Shown here: piece by piece, positions 28,158 through 36,191 of the stretch
Position numbering within the stretch: the stretch's first letter is position 1
How the letters are laid out: every line of letters starts with the position of its first letter
Notes under the pieces: model-generated
Databases searched by the model: none
What the model saw: only the letters and a program-made list of their open reading frames with translations
What the model was told of the DNA's origin: nothing
DNA from: Rhizobium album
Lineage (GTDB): Bacteria > Pseudomonadota > Alphaproteobacteria > Rhizobiales > Rhizobiaceae
Direction: 5' to 3'
DNA length: 64,000 bases
Assembly (NCBI RefSeq): GCF_003122325.1
Contig: NZ_QFBC01000004.1
Coordinates: 186,001-250,000 of the forward strand
Made by a program: the position numbers and the translations under genes

Positions 28158-28838
28158 ATGGACGTGGTATCGGCTCGCAACGTCATCGTCGTCGAAGACA
28201 ACCGGGAAACACGCCAGTGGATCTGCGAGACGTTGCGCCATCATTTCGATCGCGCCAACCCTCTGCCCGCCGCCAATTGCGAGGAAGCCGAAGCCATTCT
28301 GGCCGATGCCGAGGCGCATGGGCACAAGATCGACCTGGCATTGGTCGACATCAACCTGCCCGACGGCAGCGGCATCGCCATCATCCAGCGGATCGCCCGC
28401 AGCTTTCCGGAAACGCTGCCCGTCGTGGTGACGATTTTCGAGGATGATGCGACGCTGTTCAACGCGCTGGCCGCAGGTGCCCGCGGTTATGTCCTCAAGG
28501 GGGTGAAAACCGAAAGCCTGGTGGAGCAAATCCGGCGCATCGAACACGGCGAACCGCCGATCTCGCCGCAGATCGCCCACCGCATCCTTGCCTATTTCCG
28601 CGGAAAGCTGCCGCATGTGCCGGTGCAGGATGCAGCTGACAGCACCGACCGGCTGACGCAGAGGGAAATGGAAATCCTGCGCCTGCTCGGCAAGGGCCTG
28701 ACCGCCATGGACATCAGCGTCGCGCTCGGCATTTCCCGCAATACCTGTACCACCCACATCAAGGCGATCTATCGCAAGCTCGGCATCTCCACCCGCGCCG
28801 AGGCAGCGCTGGAGGCGAACCGCCGCGGCCTTGTCTAA
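28158..28838 (+). CDS. NarL/LuxR-type response regulator
   Basis: 226 residues. The receiver domain has the acidic pair in VVEDNRET and the phosphorylated aspartate D64 in LALVDINLPDG; T94 and K119 follow as expected (VVTIFED, YVLKG). The C-terminal LuxR helix-turn-helix is LTQREMEILRLLGKGLTAMDISVALGIS. It is the cognate partner of the kinase one base upstream. Target genes are not evident. The next genes on this strand are separate families. Confidence 0.93.
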   Translation: MDVVSARNVIVVEDNRETRQWICETLRHHFDRANPLPAANCEEAEAILADAEAHGHKIDLALVDINLPDGSGIAIIQRIARSFPETLPVVVTIFEDDATLFNALAAGARGYVLKGVKTESLVEQIRRIEHGEPPISPQIAHRILAYFRGKLPHVPVQDAADSTDRLTQREMEILRLLGKGLTAMDISVALGISRNTCTTHIKAIYRKLGISTRAEAALEANRRGLV

Positions 28839-28967
28839 GGCATGTCGCGACACGTTTTTGAGCAATGCCGGCAAGGTGTGCGACGCTGCCGGTGGGCAAG
28901 GTTCTGGCGAACAGGCGATTTTTGCCGTATTGTCGGTCGTTTACCGCACCGCAAACGGAGTCCGATA

Positions 28968-29450
28968 TTGAGCGTTGCCTTCGTCAAGGAAGAGAGTGCC
29001 GAAGCTGCTTCCGAAACCCTTCTGCCCGACCGCCCCGTCTCGCCCCATCCCAACCTGGTGACCCGGGCGGGGCTGCAGGCGCTGGAGCAGCAATTGCGGC
29101 TGGCGCGCGAAGCCTATGATGCGGCCGGTTCGATCGAAGACGTCAACGAGCGGCGGCGGCAGGCGGCCGGCCCCCTCAGGGACCTGCGATATCTTGCAGA
29201 GCGCGTCCGCACCGCCCAGGTCATGCCCGATCCGGCATCCACCGAGGTCGTCGTCTTCGCGAGCACGGTGACCTTCCACCGGGACGACGGGCGGGTGCAG
29301 ACCTACCGTATCGTGGGCGAGGACGAAGCCGATCCGAAAGCCGGCTCGATTTCCCACGTGTCGCCGGTGGCAAGGCTGCTGATGGGCAAGGCCGTCGGGG
29401 ATGTGGTCACTGTCGGCAACCAGGAACTCGAAATCGTCGCCATCGCCTGA
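28968..29450 (+). CDS. GreA/GreB-family protein, TTG start
   Basis: 160 residues. It starts at a TTG with GGAG seven bases before it; no ATG in frame lies near, and the family consensus VAFVKEE begins just after. The N-terminal coiled coil is shortened. The C-terminal GreA_GreB domain (VVFASTVTFHRDDGRVQTYRIVG, then SPVARLLMGKAVGDVV) is intact. Such proteins bind the RNA polymerase secondary channel; those resembling Rnk lack transcript cleavage. The exact role here is uncertain. Confidence 0.85.
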   Translation: MSVAFVKEESAEAASETLLPDRPVSPHPNLVTRAGLQALEQQLRLAREAYDAAGSIEDVNERRRQAAGPLRDLRYLAERVRTAQVMPDPASTEVVVFASTVTFHRDDGRVQTYRIVGEDEADPKAGSISHVSPVARLLMGKAVGDVVTVGNQELEIVAIA

Positions 29451-29588
29451 TCGCATCCTCGTGCTCAAGCCGGCAGCAACGCGGATTAAAACGCGGCCCC
29501 GGCAATTGGCGGATTGAGGCGGCCGGCAACACAGGCTATCCACGGCGTTGAGAAAATGCACCAGCCACGAACGAAGGCTCCCTGCCGC

Positions 29589-30518
29589 ATGAATCCAGAC
29601 TTCCTCGTCACCCATTCCGGTGGTTTCCACGCCGACGAACTCCTGTCCAGCGTCGTCCTGACCCGGCTTTTCCCGCAGGCCCGGCTGGTCCGCAGCCGCG
29701 CGCCGGAATGGATCACCCCCGGCGCGGACCGGATCATCTATGACGTCGGCGGCGCCTATGATGCCGAAGGCGGGATTTTCGATCACCATCAGCGCGGCGC
29801 CCCGCTGCGCGAGGATGGCCAGCCCTACAGTTCCTTCGGCCTGATCTGGAAACATTACGGCCGCGATTACCTCCTGGCCCTTGGCGTGCCGGAGGCGCAT
29901 GCCGAAACGATCCATGCGTCCTTCGATGCCAAATTCGTGCTGCCGGTCGACCTGATGGACAACGGCGCGCTCAATCCCTCCGTTGCCGGCCCGCTGGCCG
30001 ACCTGACGTTTCCGGCGCTGATCGAAACGTTGAAGCCCGTCTTCGACGACAACGAGCCGGGTGCGGACGACCGCGCCTTCCAGGCGGCGCTGTCGATCGC
30101 GCGCAGCTTCGTGGAGGCAGGCCTGGCGCAGAGCGCCGCGAAACTGCGGGCGGAAAGCCTGGTCTTCCGCGCCATCGAGGCAGCCGGCCCGTCGCATGTC
30201 GTCGAATTGCCGATGGGCATGCCGTTCCGCGCCGCCATCGTCAAGGCCGGCGCCGACCACCTGCTGTTCGTCGTCCATCCGCGCGACAAGGACTGGTGCC
30301 TGACCGGGATCCGCCGTGCCGACGAAGGTTTCGAGCTGCGGGCCGACCTGCCGGCGGGCTGGGCCGGACTGAGCAATGGCGAACTGGAGGCGGTTTGCGG
30401 CGTCGAAGGTGCAAGCTTCTGTCACAAGGGCCTGTTCATCGCTGCCGCCAAGACCCGTAAGGCGGCGCTGGCGATGGCCGACCTGGCCGTCCGGGAGGCG
30501 CTGGCGGCCGCCGCCTGA
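29589..30518 (+). CDS. MYG1-family (UPF0160) DHH-type phosphoesterase
   Basis: 309 residues. It opens LVTHSGGFHADELLSSVVL and continues YDVGGAYDAEGGIFDHHQRG, the MYG1 family metal-binding motifs of a DHH-like fold. MYG1 proteins are nucleases or phosphoesterases; the eukaryotic members process RNA. The bacterial substrate is not established. The ATG at 29589 is the last before the family start, with earlier in-frame ATGs unsupported. It stands alone. Confidence 0.88.
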   Translation: MNPDFLVTHSGGFHADELLSSVVLTRLFPQARLVRSRAPEWITPGADRIIYDVGGAYDAEGGIFDHHQRGAPLREDGQPYSSFGLIWKHYGRDYLLALGVPEAHAETIHASFDAKFVLPVDLMDNGALNPSVAGPLADLTFPALIETLKPVFDDNEPGADDRAFQAALSIARSFVEAGLAQSAAKLRAESLVFRAIEAAGPSHVVELPMGMPFRAAIVKAGADHLLFVVHPRDKDWCLTGIRRADEGFELRADLPAGWAGLSNGELEAVCGVEGASFCHKGLFIAAAKTRKAALAMADLAVREALAAAA

Positions 30519-30578
30519 CCGCCCCGCCACCATCACAGCCGCTTCCTGGCCCTTGAATGACGCGCAGGAGTTCTTAAG

Positions 30579-30598
30579 TGAAGCTTACCGAGGCTTCA
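30579..30598. promoter_or_regulatory. Small inverted repeat upstream of a hypothetical gene
   Basis: TGAAGC and GCTTCA, 6-bp arms around 8 nt, 43 nt before the ATG of the 96-residue protein. It is a weak candidate operator or RNA hairpin. Confidence 0.25.
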
Positions 30599-30641
30599 TG
30601 AGCTCGGCACGTCACAATGACTTTGAAAGTAGGTGGCCAAT

Positions 30642-30932
30642 ATGGAAAGCAGACAGATAACCATCCGAGACCTCAGCGTCGCCGAACGCCAGGAAATCTT
30701 CGTCACCATTGCCCAGACCCTGGAAGGCAACGCCCGCGAAGCCTTCGTCGAAGGCGACAAGCAGTTTGCCCAGCTCTCCAACAACATGGCGGAAGCGATC
30801 CGCATCAATGTGGACGAGCTGTCGCGCAACGATCCCGATACGGCCGAACGCGTGCTGCAGCAGGCAGCCGCCATCATCTCCAAGTTCAAGGCCGGACATC
30901 CCCACCAGATGCCGAGCACGGCAATCCACTGA
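30642..30932 (+). CDS. Hypothetical helical protein, 96 residues
   Basis: It begins MESRQITIRDLSVAERQEIF and is almost all predicted helix, acidic, without cysteine or membrane segment. Codon use matches the surrounding genes and AGGTGG precedes the ATG, which supports a real gene. A GTG nine bases upstream is an alternative start. No family is recognised. It converges on the Crp/Fnr gene 65 nt away. Confidence 0.6.
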   Translation: MESRQITIRDLSVAERQEIFVTIAQTLEGNAREAFVEGDKQFAQLSNNMAEAIRINVDELSRNDPDTAERVLQQAAAIISKFKAGHPHQMPSTAIH

Positions 30933-30997
30933 CAGGTGGCCTGACAGCGGAACGGGTGACGGGCAACGGCCTGTTTCCCGGATGCCGGCGGGAGGCG

Positions 30998-31774
30998 TCA
31001 GCGGCTCTCCACCATCTGGCTGAGATAGGTCGGATCGAACTGCGCCAGCGCCGTCAGCCGCGGCCAGTCGAGAATGGTGATGGTCTGGTTGACCCAGGTC
31101 AGCAGGCCGTCACGGCGCAGGGGCTGCAGCGTCTTGTTGAGATGCACCACCGAGATGCCGAGCACATCGGCCAGCTCCACCTGCGTCAGCGGAAAATGGA
31201 AGCTGAAATCCACCGTCTTCTTCACCGCCTTCAACCGCACGTAAAGCTCACAGACCAGATGGGCGAGATGCGCCTTCTTCGAGCGTCGCCCCATGGCCAC
31301 GATCCATTCCCGGTGGATGGCCCCGTCGATCAGCGTGTCCAGCCATAAAAGCCGCGACAGATGCGGCTGGGTTTCGGTAATGTCTTTCAAATAGGTGTGA
31401 TCGGCAAAGCCGACGTGACAGGCCGACAGCGCGATGATGCCGTGATCCATGGTTTTCAGCAGGAAGGCATGCAGGTCCATGAAATCGCCGGCGACATGCA
31501 GCGCCGTGATCTGCCGCGTGCCATCCGCCATGAATTTGTAGCGCGCGGCAAATCCCTCCAGCAGCACGGCGCTCTGAGTGGGTCGCGATCCCTCGCTGAC
31601 TATATCCTCGTCGACGAGAAAAAACCGGTCTCGCGTCACGATTTGCCTGAGGGTTGTCTGTTCCGCGTTTGTCAGTATGTCGCGGTTCGACAGATTCAAT
31701 AACAGCGACTCAATCAAAGTATGCCCCGCCAATAGTATATGGCGGTCGGTAATGCATGTGGAGCAGCCGCACAT
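30998..31774 (-). CDS. Crp/Fnr-family transcriptional regulator
   Basis: 258 residues if started at 31774. A cyclic-nucleotide-binding-like domain (about 50-150) precedes a Crp-type winged helix with LTQVELADVLGISVVHLNKTLQPL. The N-terminus MCGCSTC would resemble the cysteine cluster of FNR, with C119 as a possible fourth ligand. However, no ribosome site precedes that ATG. A TTG in frame about 20 codons later, with GGCGGGG before it, would remove the cysteines. Targets are unknown. Confidence 0.85.
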   Translation of the reverse strand: MCGCSTCITDRHILLAGHTLIESLLLNLSNRDILTNAEQTTLRQIVTRDRFFLVDEDIVSEGSRPTQSAVLLEGFAARYKFMADGTRQITALHVAGDFMDLHAFLLKTMDHGIIALSACHVGFADHTYLKDITETQPHLSRLLWLDTLIDGAIHREWIVAMGRRSKKAHLAHLVCELYVRLKAVKKTVDFSFHFPLTQVELADVLGISVVHLNKTLQPLRRDGLLTWVNQTITILDWPRLTALAQFDPTYLSQMVESR

Positions 31775-31933
31775 TTAACTTTTACAAGTCGTGGCGCGAT
31801 TCATCGATATTTATGAAGCCATCCGGCGGCGGCCGGGTGCGTCGACCAAGGTGATTTTCGCCCTGGCCGCGATTCCGCTTGGCGCAATTATGCAGTAGGG
31901 TCACGGCCTGTTTCTGGTCGCGGATGCTTTTTC

Positions 31934-33154
31934 ATGACACTTTCCGGCAAGCGTATCCTTCTCATCATCTCCGGCGGCATTGCTGCCTACAAGAGCCTCG
32001 ACCTGATCCGTCGCCTGCGCGAACGGGGTGCCGGCGTTCGCCCGCTGATGACGGCCGGCGCGCAGCAGTTCGTCACGCCGCTTGCCGTCGGCGCGCTCGC
32101 CGCCGATCACGTCTTCACCGACCTGTTTTCCCGCGAGGACGAGCAGGATGTCGGCCATATCCGGCTGGCGCGTGACTGCGACCTGATCCTGGTGGCGCCT
32201 GCCACCGCCGAACTGATGGCGAAGATGGCCAACGGCCTGGCCGATGATCTCGCCTCCACCGTGCTGCTTGCCGCCGCAAAACCCGTGCTGGTCGCCCCGG
32301 CGATGAACCCGGTGATGTGGGGCGCTGCCGCCACCCGCCGCAATGTCGCGACACTGAAGGGCGACGGCATCCGCTTCATCGGCCCCGCCGCTGGCGAGAT
32401 GGCCGAGAGCGGCGAAGCCGGTATCGGCCGCATGGCGGAACCGCTCGACATCGTTGCCGCCGCGGAACGCCTGCTCGACGACGGGCCGAAGCCGCTTGCC
32501 GGCCGCACGGCGATCGTGACGTCAGGACCGACGCATGAGCCGATCGATCCGGTGCGCTACATCGCCAACCGCTCCTCCGGCCGCCAGGGCCATGCGATCG
32601 CCGCGGCGCTGGCGGCACTCGGCGCCGAGGTGACGCTGGTGTCCGGTCCCGTCACCATCCCCGATCCGGCCGGCGTGACGACCGTCCATGTCGAACGCGC
32701 CGAAGAGATGCGCGATGTGGTGATTTCGCGCCTGCCCGTCGATATCGCCGTCATGGTTGCCGCCGTCGCCGACTGGCGGGTCGCTTCCTCTTCGGGGCAG
32801 AAGATCAAGAAGCAGCCGGGCGAGGCGCCGCCACCATTATTACTGACGGAAAATCCGGATATCCTGAAAACGGTCGGCCATCATGAAAACCGGCCGGCGC
32901 TGGTGGTCGGTTTTGCCGCCGAAACCCAGTCGGTGGAAGAAAACGGCCGGGCGAAACTCGAACGCAAGGGCGCCGACATGATCGTCGCCAACGATGTTTC
33001 GCCGGAGACCGGCATCATGGGCGGCAGCCGCAACCGGGTGAAGATCATCAGCCGCGACGGCGTCGCCGACTGGCCGGACCTGCCGAAGGACGCTGTGGCC
33101 GAACGCCTCGCGGCGCTGATCGCTGAAACGCTCGGAGCAAAGATCGGCGCATGA
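31934..33154 (+). CDS. coaBC: Bifunctional phosphopantothenoylcysteine decarboxylase/synthetase
   Basis: 406 residues. The N-terminal CoaC half (about 1-180) has the flavin-binding GGIAAYKSLDLIRRL, the catalytic histidine in DVGHIRLARDCDLIL and the substrate clamp APAMNPVMW. The C-terminal CoaB half begins near 190 with VTSGPTHEPIDPVRYIANRS. It joins cysteine to phosphopantothenate and decarboxylates the product in coenzyme A synthesis. The MmcQ/YjbR gene overlaps its stop by four bases. Confidence 0.97.
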   Translation: MTLSGKRILLIISGGIAAYKSLDLIRRLRERGAGVRPLMTAGAQQFVTPLAVGALAADHVFTDLFSREDEQDVGHIRLARDCDLILVAPATAELMAKMANGLADDLASTVLLAAAKPVLVAPAMNPVMWGAAATRRNVATLKGDGIRFIGPAAGEMAESGEAGIGRMAEPLDIVAAAERLLDDGPKPLAGRTAIVTSGPTHEPIDPVRYIANRSSGRQGHAIAAALAALGAEVTLVSGPVTIPDPAGVTTVHVERAEEMRDVVISRLPVDIAVMVAAVADWRVASSSGQKIKKQPGEAPPPLLLTENPDILKTVGHHENRPALVVGFAAETQSVEENGRAKLERKGADMIVANDVSPETGIMGGSRNRVKIISRDGVADWPDLPKDAVAERLAALIAETLGAKIGA

Positions 33155-33531
33155 GTTCGGATCTGTTCAGCCGCGACGGTTTCGATGCCTTCCTGGCCGG
33201 CCTGCCGGCCGTCTCCTTCGTCGACCAGTGGGAAGCGCATGTCGCCAAGGTGGACGACAAGGTGTTTGCCGCCCTCGGAGACAGCAATTGCAACTGGGGC
33301 GACAAGATCGTCATCAAGGTCAGCGAAGAAAGTTTCGAGATCCTGACGGCAATCGAGGAAATCGGCCAGGCCGCCTATTTCGCCAAGCGCAAATGGGTGT
33401 CGGTCGGGCGCGCCGCGCCGCTGGGAGAGAACGAGTTGCGGCATTATATCCGCCGCTCTTACGAACTCGTCGCCGCTGGCCTGACCAGGAAGCGCCGTGG
33501 CGAACTGTCGATCAGCCTGCCGCTTCCATGA
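33151..33531 (+). CDS. MmcQ/YjbR-family DNA-binding-like protein
   Basis: 126 residues of the MmcQ/YjbR (CyaY-like fold) family, with KVDDKVFAAL, then FEILTAIEEIGQAAYFAKRKWVSVG and YELVAAGLTRKRRGEL. Members are small, often described as DNA-binding, without a settled role. Its ATG overlaps the coaBC stop (ATGA), so it is translationally coupled. Its last 20 bases overlap the end of the convergent amidotransferase gene. Confidence 0.88.
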   Translation: MSSDLFSRDGFDAFLAGLPAVSFVDQWEAHVAKVDDKVFAALGDSNCNWGDKIVIKVSEESFEILTAIEEIGQAAYFAKRKWVSVGRAAPLGENELRHYIRRSYELVAAGLTRKRRGELSISLPLP

Positions 33532-34336
33532 AGGCCGCCGCGCCGCGGCCGGGCGCCTTTTCCAGCGGCTGGAACAGCGCGGTTTCGAGGCCGTTTTCGC
33601 TGACGATGACGGCGCTGCCATCGGGGATTTCCACCCAGGTATCCGCCTCGTCGTTCAGCGGTTCCGAGACAAGACAATAGCCGCCACCCTTGCCGATCGG
33701 CGCCGCATAAAGGGTCGGCGCCCTGGCGTCGCTGGCGTAACGCACGGCATAAAGCGACTTGCCGTCGGAAAAGGCGGTGGTGAAGCGCACCAGCACCTCG
33801 CCCGTCAGATGTTTCGACAGCCGTTCGACGAAGGCAAGCGTTTCGGCCATCGCGCCGAGCGGATCGCTGCGCAGGCCGAATTGCAGTGCGAGCAGGAAGA
33901 TCAGCTCGGAATCCGTCGTGCCCATGCGGGCCTGAAACAGCTCGTCATCCAGCATCGTCTCCATCGGCCGGCGCAGCCGGGCGAAGTCGCCGATCTGGCC
34001 GTTGTGCATGAAGGACCAGTTTTCGTGGATGAAGGGATGGCAGTTGTCCCGCCGCGTGCCGCCATGTGTGGCTGCCCGCACATGCGCCAGGAACAGCGGC
34101 GAGCGGATCTGCCGCGCGATGCTGCGCAGGTTGCAGTCCGACCAGGCCGGCAGGATGTCGCGATAACGGCCGGGGTCCGGCCGGTCGCCGTACCAGGCGA
34201 CACCGAAACCGTCGCCATTCGTCGCCGTCTTCGCCCGCGTGGCGCAATGCGACTGCTCGATCAACGAATGCGCAGGCGAAGAAACGAGTTCCTCAAGATA
34301 GAGAGGATCTCCGCGATAGGCGGCCCATCGGCACAT
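33512..34336 (-). CDS. Class II glutamine amidotransferase (YafJ type)
   Basis: 274 residues. It begins MCRWAAYRGDP: Cys2 becomes the N-terminal nucleophile after methionine removal. Further family motifs are NGDGFGVAWYGDRP, AHVRAATHGG and HPFIHENWSFMHNGQI. YafJ-like enzymes hydrolyse glutamine or related amides, and some act in ergothioneine or thiol pathways. The acceptor is unknown here. It ends in a 20-base tail-to-tail overlap with the MmcQ/YjbR gene. Confidence 0.9.
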   Translation of the reverse strand: MCRWAAYRGDPLYLEELVSSPAHSLIEQSHCATRAKTATNGDGFGVAWYGDRPDPGRYRDILPAWSDCNLRSIARQIRSPLFLAHVRAATHGGTRRDNCHPFIHENWSFMHNGQIGDFARLRRPMETMLDDELFQARMGTTDSELIFLLALQFGLRSDPLGAMAETLAFVERLSKHLTGEVLVRFTTAFSDGKSLYAVRYASDARAPTLYAAPIGKGGGYCLVSEPLNDEADTWVEIPDGSAVIVSENGLETALFQPLEKAPGRGAAAFMEAAG

Positions 34337-34587
34337 GGTTCACTCCGGTCCAGTGGCGAGAGATGAAATGTCAGCTTTGTAAAAAATGCCTAACGAAGCA
34401 TTAAAACAAACCGTTTCTCTTCCGAAATCCCGGCAGAATCGTGTTTTTGCCAGTCCTGGCATGGGAATGGCGAGAAATACCGCCTGCCAAAGCGAAGAAT
34501 CCCCGGTGGAGAATGAGCGGCGCGGCTTCCCATCATGCCGGCTTCGGCTAGAGTCCCTGCCAACAAGAACAGGCGTGGGAGAACAGC

Positions 34588-35214
34588 ATGTATCGGCTTT
34601 ACGGGTCGGCGGGATCGGGCAGTGCGGCGGTCGAGGCGGCGCTGGCGGAAAGCGGCGCAAATTATGTCACGGTGACCGTCAACACCGGCGAAGGCGAACA
34701 TCTCGCCGCCGAATTCGCCGCGGTCAATCCCCGCAGACAGGTTCCGGCACTGGAATTGCCTGACGGTTCCGTCATGACCGAGAGTGCCGCCATGATGCTG
34801 CATCTCGCCGATGCCTTTTCTGCCGCCGGGCTTGCCCCGCCGCCCGGCTCTTCTGCCCGTGCCCAGCACGATCGCTGGCTGCTGTTCATGGCGGTGAACA
34901 TCTACGAGGGTGAATTGCGCCGCTTCTATTCCGACCGCTATACCGACGATGCCGGCGGCACTAAAGCCGTCGAAAGCAACGCCTATGCCTATGTGCAGCG
35001 CCATTATGCGATGATCGAGGACGCCATCGGCGCCGGCCCGTTCCTGTTCGGGGCGCAGCCGAGCATGGCCGACATCTATCTCTGGAACCTGGCGAGCTGG
35101 ATGGATCGCGCCTGGCTTTCCGCCGCATGCCCGAAGCTATCGAGGCTGGTCGCGGCGGTACGCGAACGGCCGCTGGTAGCGCCGATCCACAATGCGCATT
35201 TCGACGAAGCGTAG
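34588..35214 (+). CDS. Glutathione S-transferase family protein
   Basis: 208 residues. The N-terminal thioredoxin-like domain begins MYRLYGSAGSGSAAVEAALAE and carries the cis-proline and gamma-glutamyl site in RRQVPALELPDGSVMTESAAM. An all-helical C-terminal domain follows (GPFLFGAQPSMADIYLWNLAS). The catalytic residue is probably the serine near residue 10, as in bacterial beta or zeta-like forms. The substrate is unknown. A DUF3237 gene follows after 66 nt. Confidence 0.88.
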   Translation: MYRLYGSAGSGSAAVEAALAESGANYVTVTVNTGEGEHLAAEFAAVNPRRQVPALELPDGSVMTESAAMMLHLADAFSAAGLAPPPGSSARAQHDRWLLFMAVNIYEGELRRFYSDRYTDDAGGTKAVESNAYAYVQRHYAMIEDAIGAGPFLFGAQPSMADIYLWNLASWMDRAWLSAACPKLSRLVAAVRERPLVAPIHNAHFDEA

Positions 35215-35280
35215 GCCGGAGAAAGCGCTTGGCACTTGCCATGGGTTTCGCATCAGCCTGAGATTTATCGGAGAACATAG

Positions 35281-35712
35281 ATGACCACGGCAGACCCACG
35301 CCTTTCCTTCGTCGCCGAACTGGCCGTCACCATTGCCGAGCCCTATATGATCGGCAATGTCGGTCCCGGTATCCGCGAGGTGATCCCGATCACCGGCGGC
35401 ACGGTGACCGGCCCGCGCCTGAACGGCATCGTCCTGCCCGGCGGCGCGGACTGGTGCCTGACACGGCCGGACGGCATTTGCGACATCTGGGCGCGCTACA
35501 CGCTGAAGACCGACGACGGCGTGCTGATCTCGCTCGTCAATGCCGGCACCTGCGGGCAGGATGCCGAGGGCAACTTCGTCGGCAAGACCGTGCCGCAGTT
35601 CGAGGTGGAAGAGGGGCCTTATACCTGGCTGCGCCACGGCCATTTCGTCGGCACGCTTCTCACCGATGCCGGCGGCACGCTGGCCCGGGCGAGATTGTAC
35701 GAGGTGATGTGA
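35281..35712 (+). CDS. DUF3237-family protein
   Basis: 143 residues covering the whole DUF3237 beta-barrel: IREVIPITGGTVTGPRLNG and GGADWCLTRPDG are characteristic. The function of the family is not established; members lie near detoxification and degradation genes. It sits between the glutathione S-transferase and a GFA protein, 66 and 7 nt away, so the three may form one operon. Confidence 0.85.
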   Translation: MTTADPRLSFVAELAVTIAEPYMIGNVGPGIREVIPITGGTVTGPRLNGIVLPGGADWCLTRPDGICDIWARYTLKTDDGVLISLVNAGTCGQDAEGNFVGKTVPQFEVEEGPYTWLRHGHFVGTLLTDAGGTLARARLYEVM

Positions 35713-35719
35713 GGCGCGG

Positions 35720-36124
35720 ATGCATATCGACGGCGGATGCCATTGCGGATACGTGACCTATGCTGCGGAGATCGATCCGGAGCGGGTGTCGATCTGCCAT
35801 TGCAGCGATTGCCAGATGCTGACCGGATCGGCCTACCGGGTCACCGTCACGGCGCGGCGAGCGGATTTCCGGCTGTTGTCGAATGCCCCGAAACTTTATG
35901 CCAAGATCGGCGACAGCGGCCGTACCAGCCTGCAGTTCTTCTGCCCGGAATGCGGTTCGCCGGTCTATCGCAGCAGCGACGATCCTGACGATCACGAGAT
36001 CGGCATCCGCCTGGGCGGCATCCGGCAAAGGCGGGAGTTGCGTCCACGGCGGCAGATCTGGTGCCGCTCGGCGCTTTCCTGGGTGGATGATATTGCCGAG
36101 CTTCCGCGATCATCGCAGGAATAG
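35720..36124 (+). CDS. GFA-family zinc-binding protein
   Basis: 134 residues. The glutathione-dependent formaldehyde-activating fold is marked by the zinc cysteines GGCHCGYV, ICHCSDCQ and FCPECGSPVY. Real Gfa binds glutathione and formaldehyde, but most members have unproven activity. Its start lies seven bases after the DUF3237 stop, so it is coupled to it. A second, different GFA gene occurs at 43508-43927. Confidence 0.88.
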   Translation: MHIDGGCHCGYVTYAAEIDPERVSICHCSDCQMLTGSAYRVTVTARRADFRLLSNAPKLYAKIGDSGRTSLQFFCPECGSPVYRSSDDPDDHEIGIRLGGIRQRRELRPRRQIWCRSALSWVDDIAELPRSSQE

Positions 36125-36152
36125 CTCCTCCGGAATGACACTGACGGTCATC

Positions 36153-36176
36153 GGGCAGCCGCGCGCGCGGCTGCCC
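36153..36176. terminator. Perfect 24-nt palindrome between convergent genes
   Basis: GGGCAGCCGCGC directly followed by its reverse complement, between the GFA gene and pcaF. TTTT lies 7 nt beyond on the plus strand. A likely terminator hairpin with a very small loop. Confidence 0.55.
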
Positions 36177-36191
36177 CAAACCCTTTTCCGC

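Noticed and set aside
26375-28201. Long minus-strand frame opposite the sensor kinase
   Set aside because: Same antisense effect; the kinase frame has all functional motifs.
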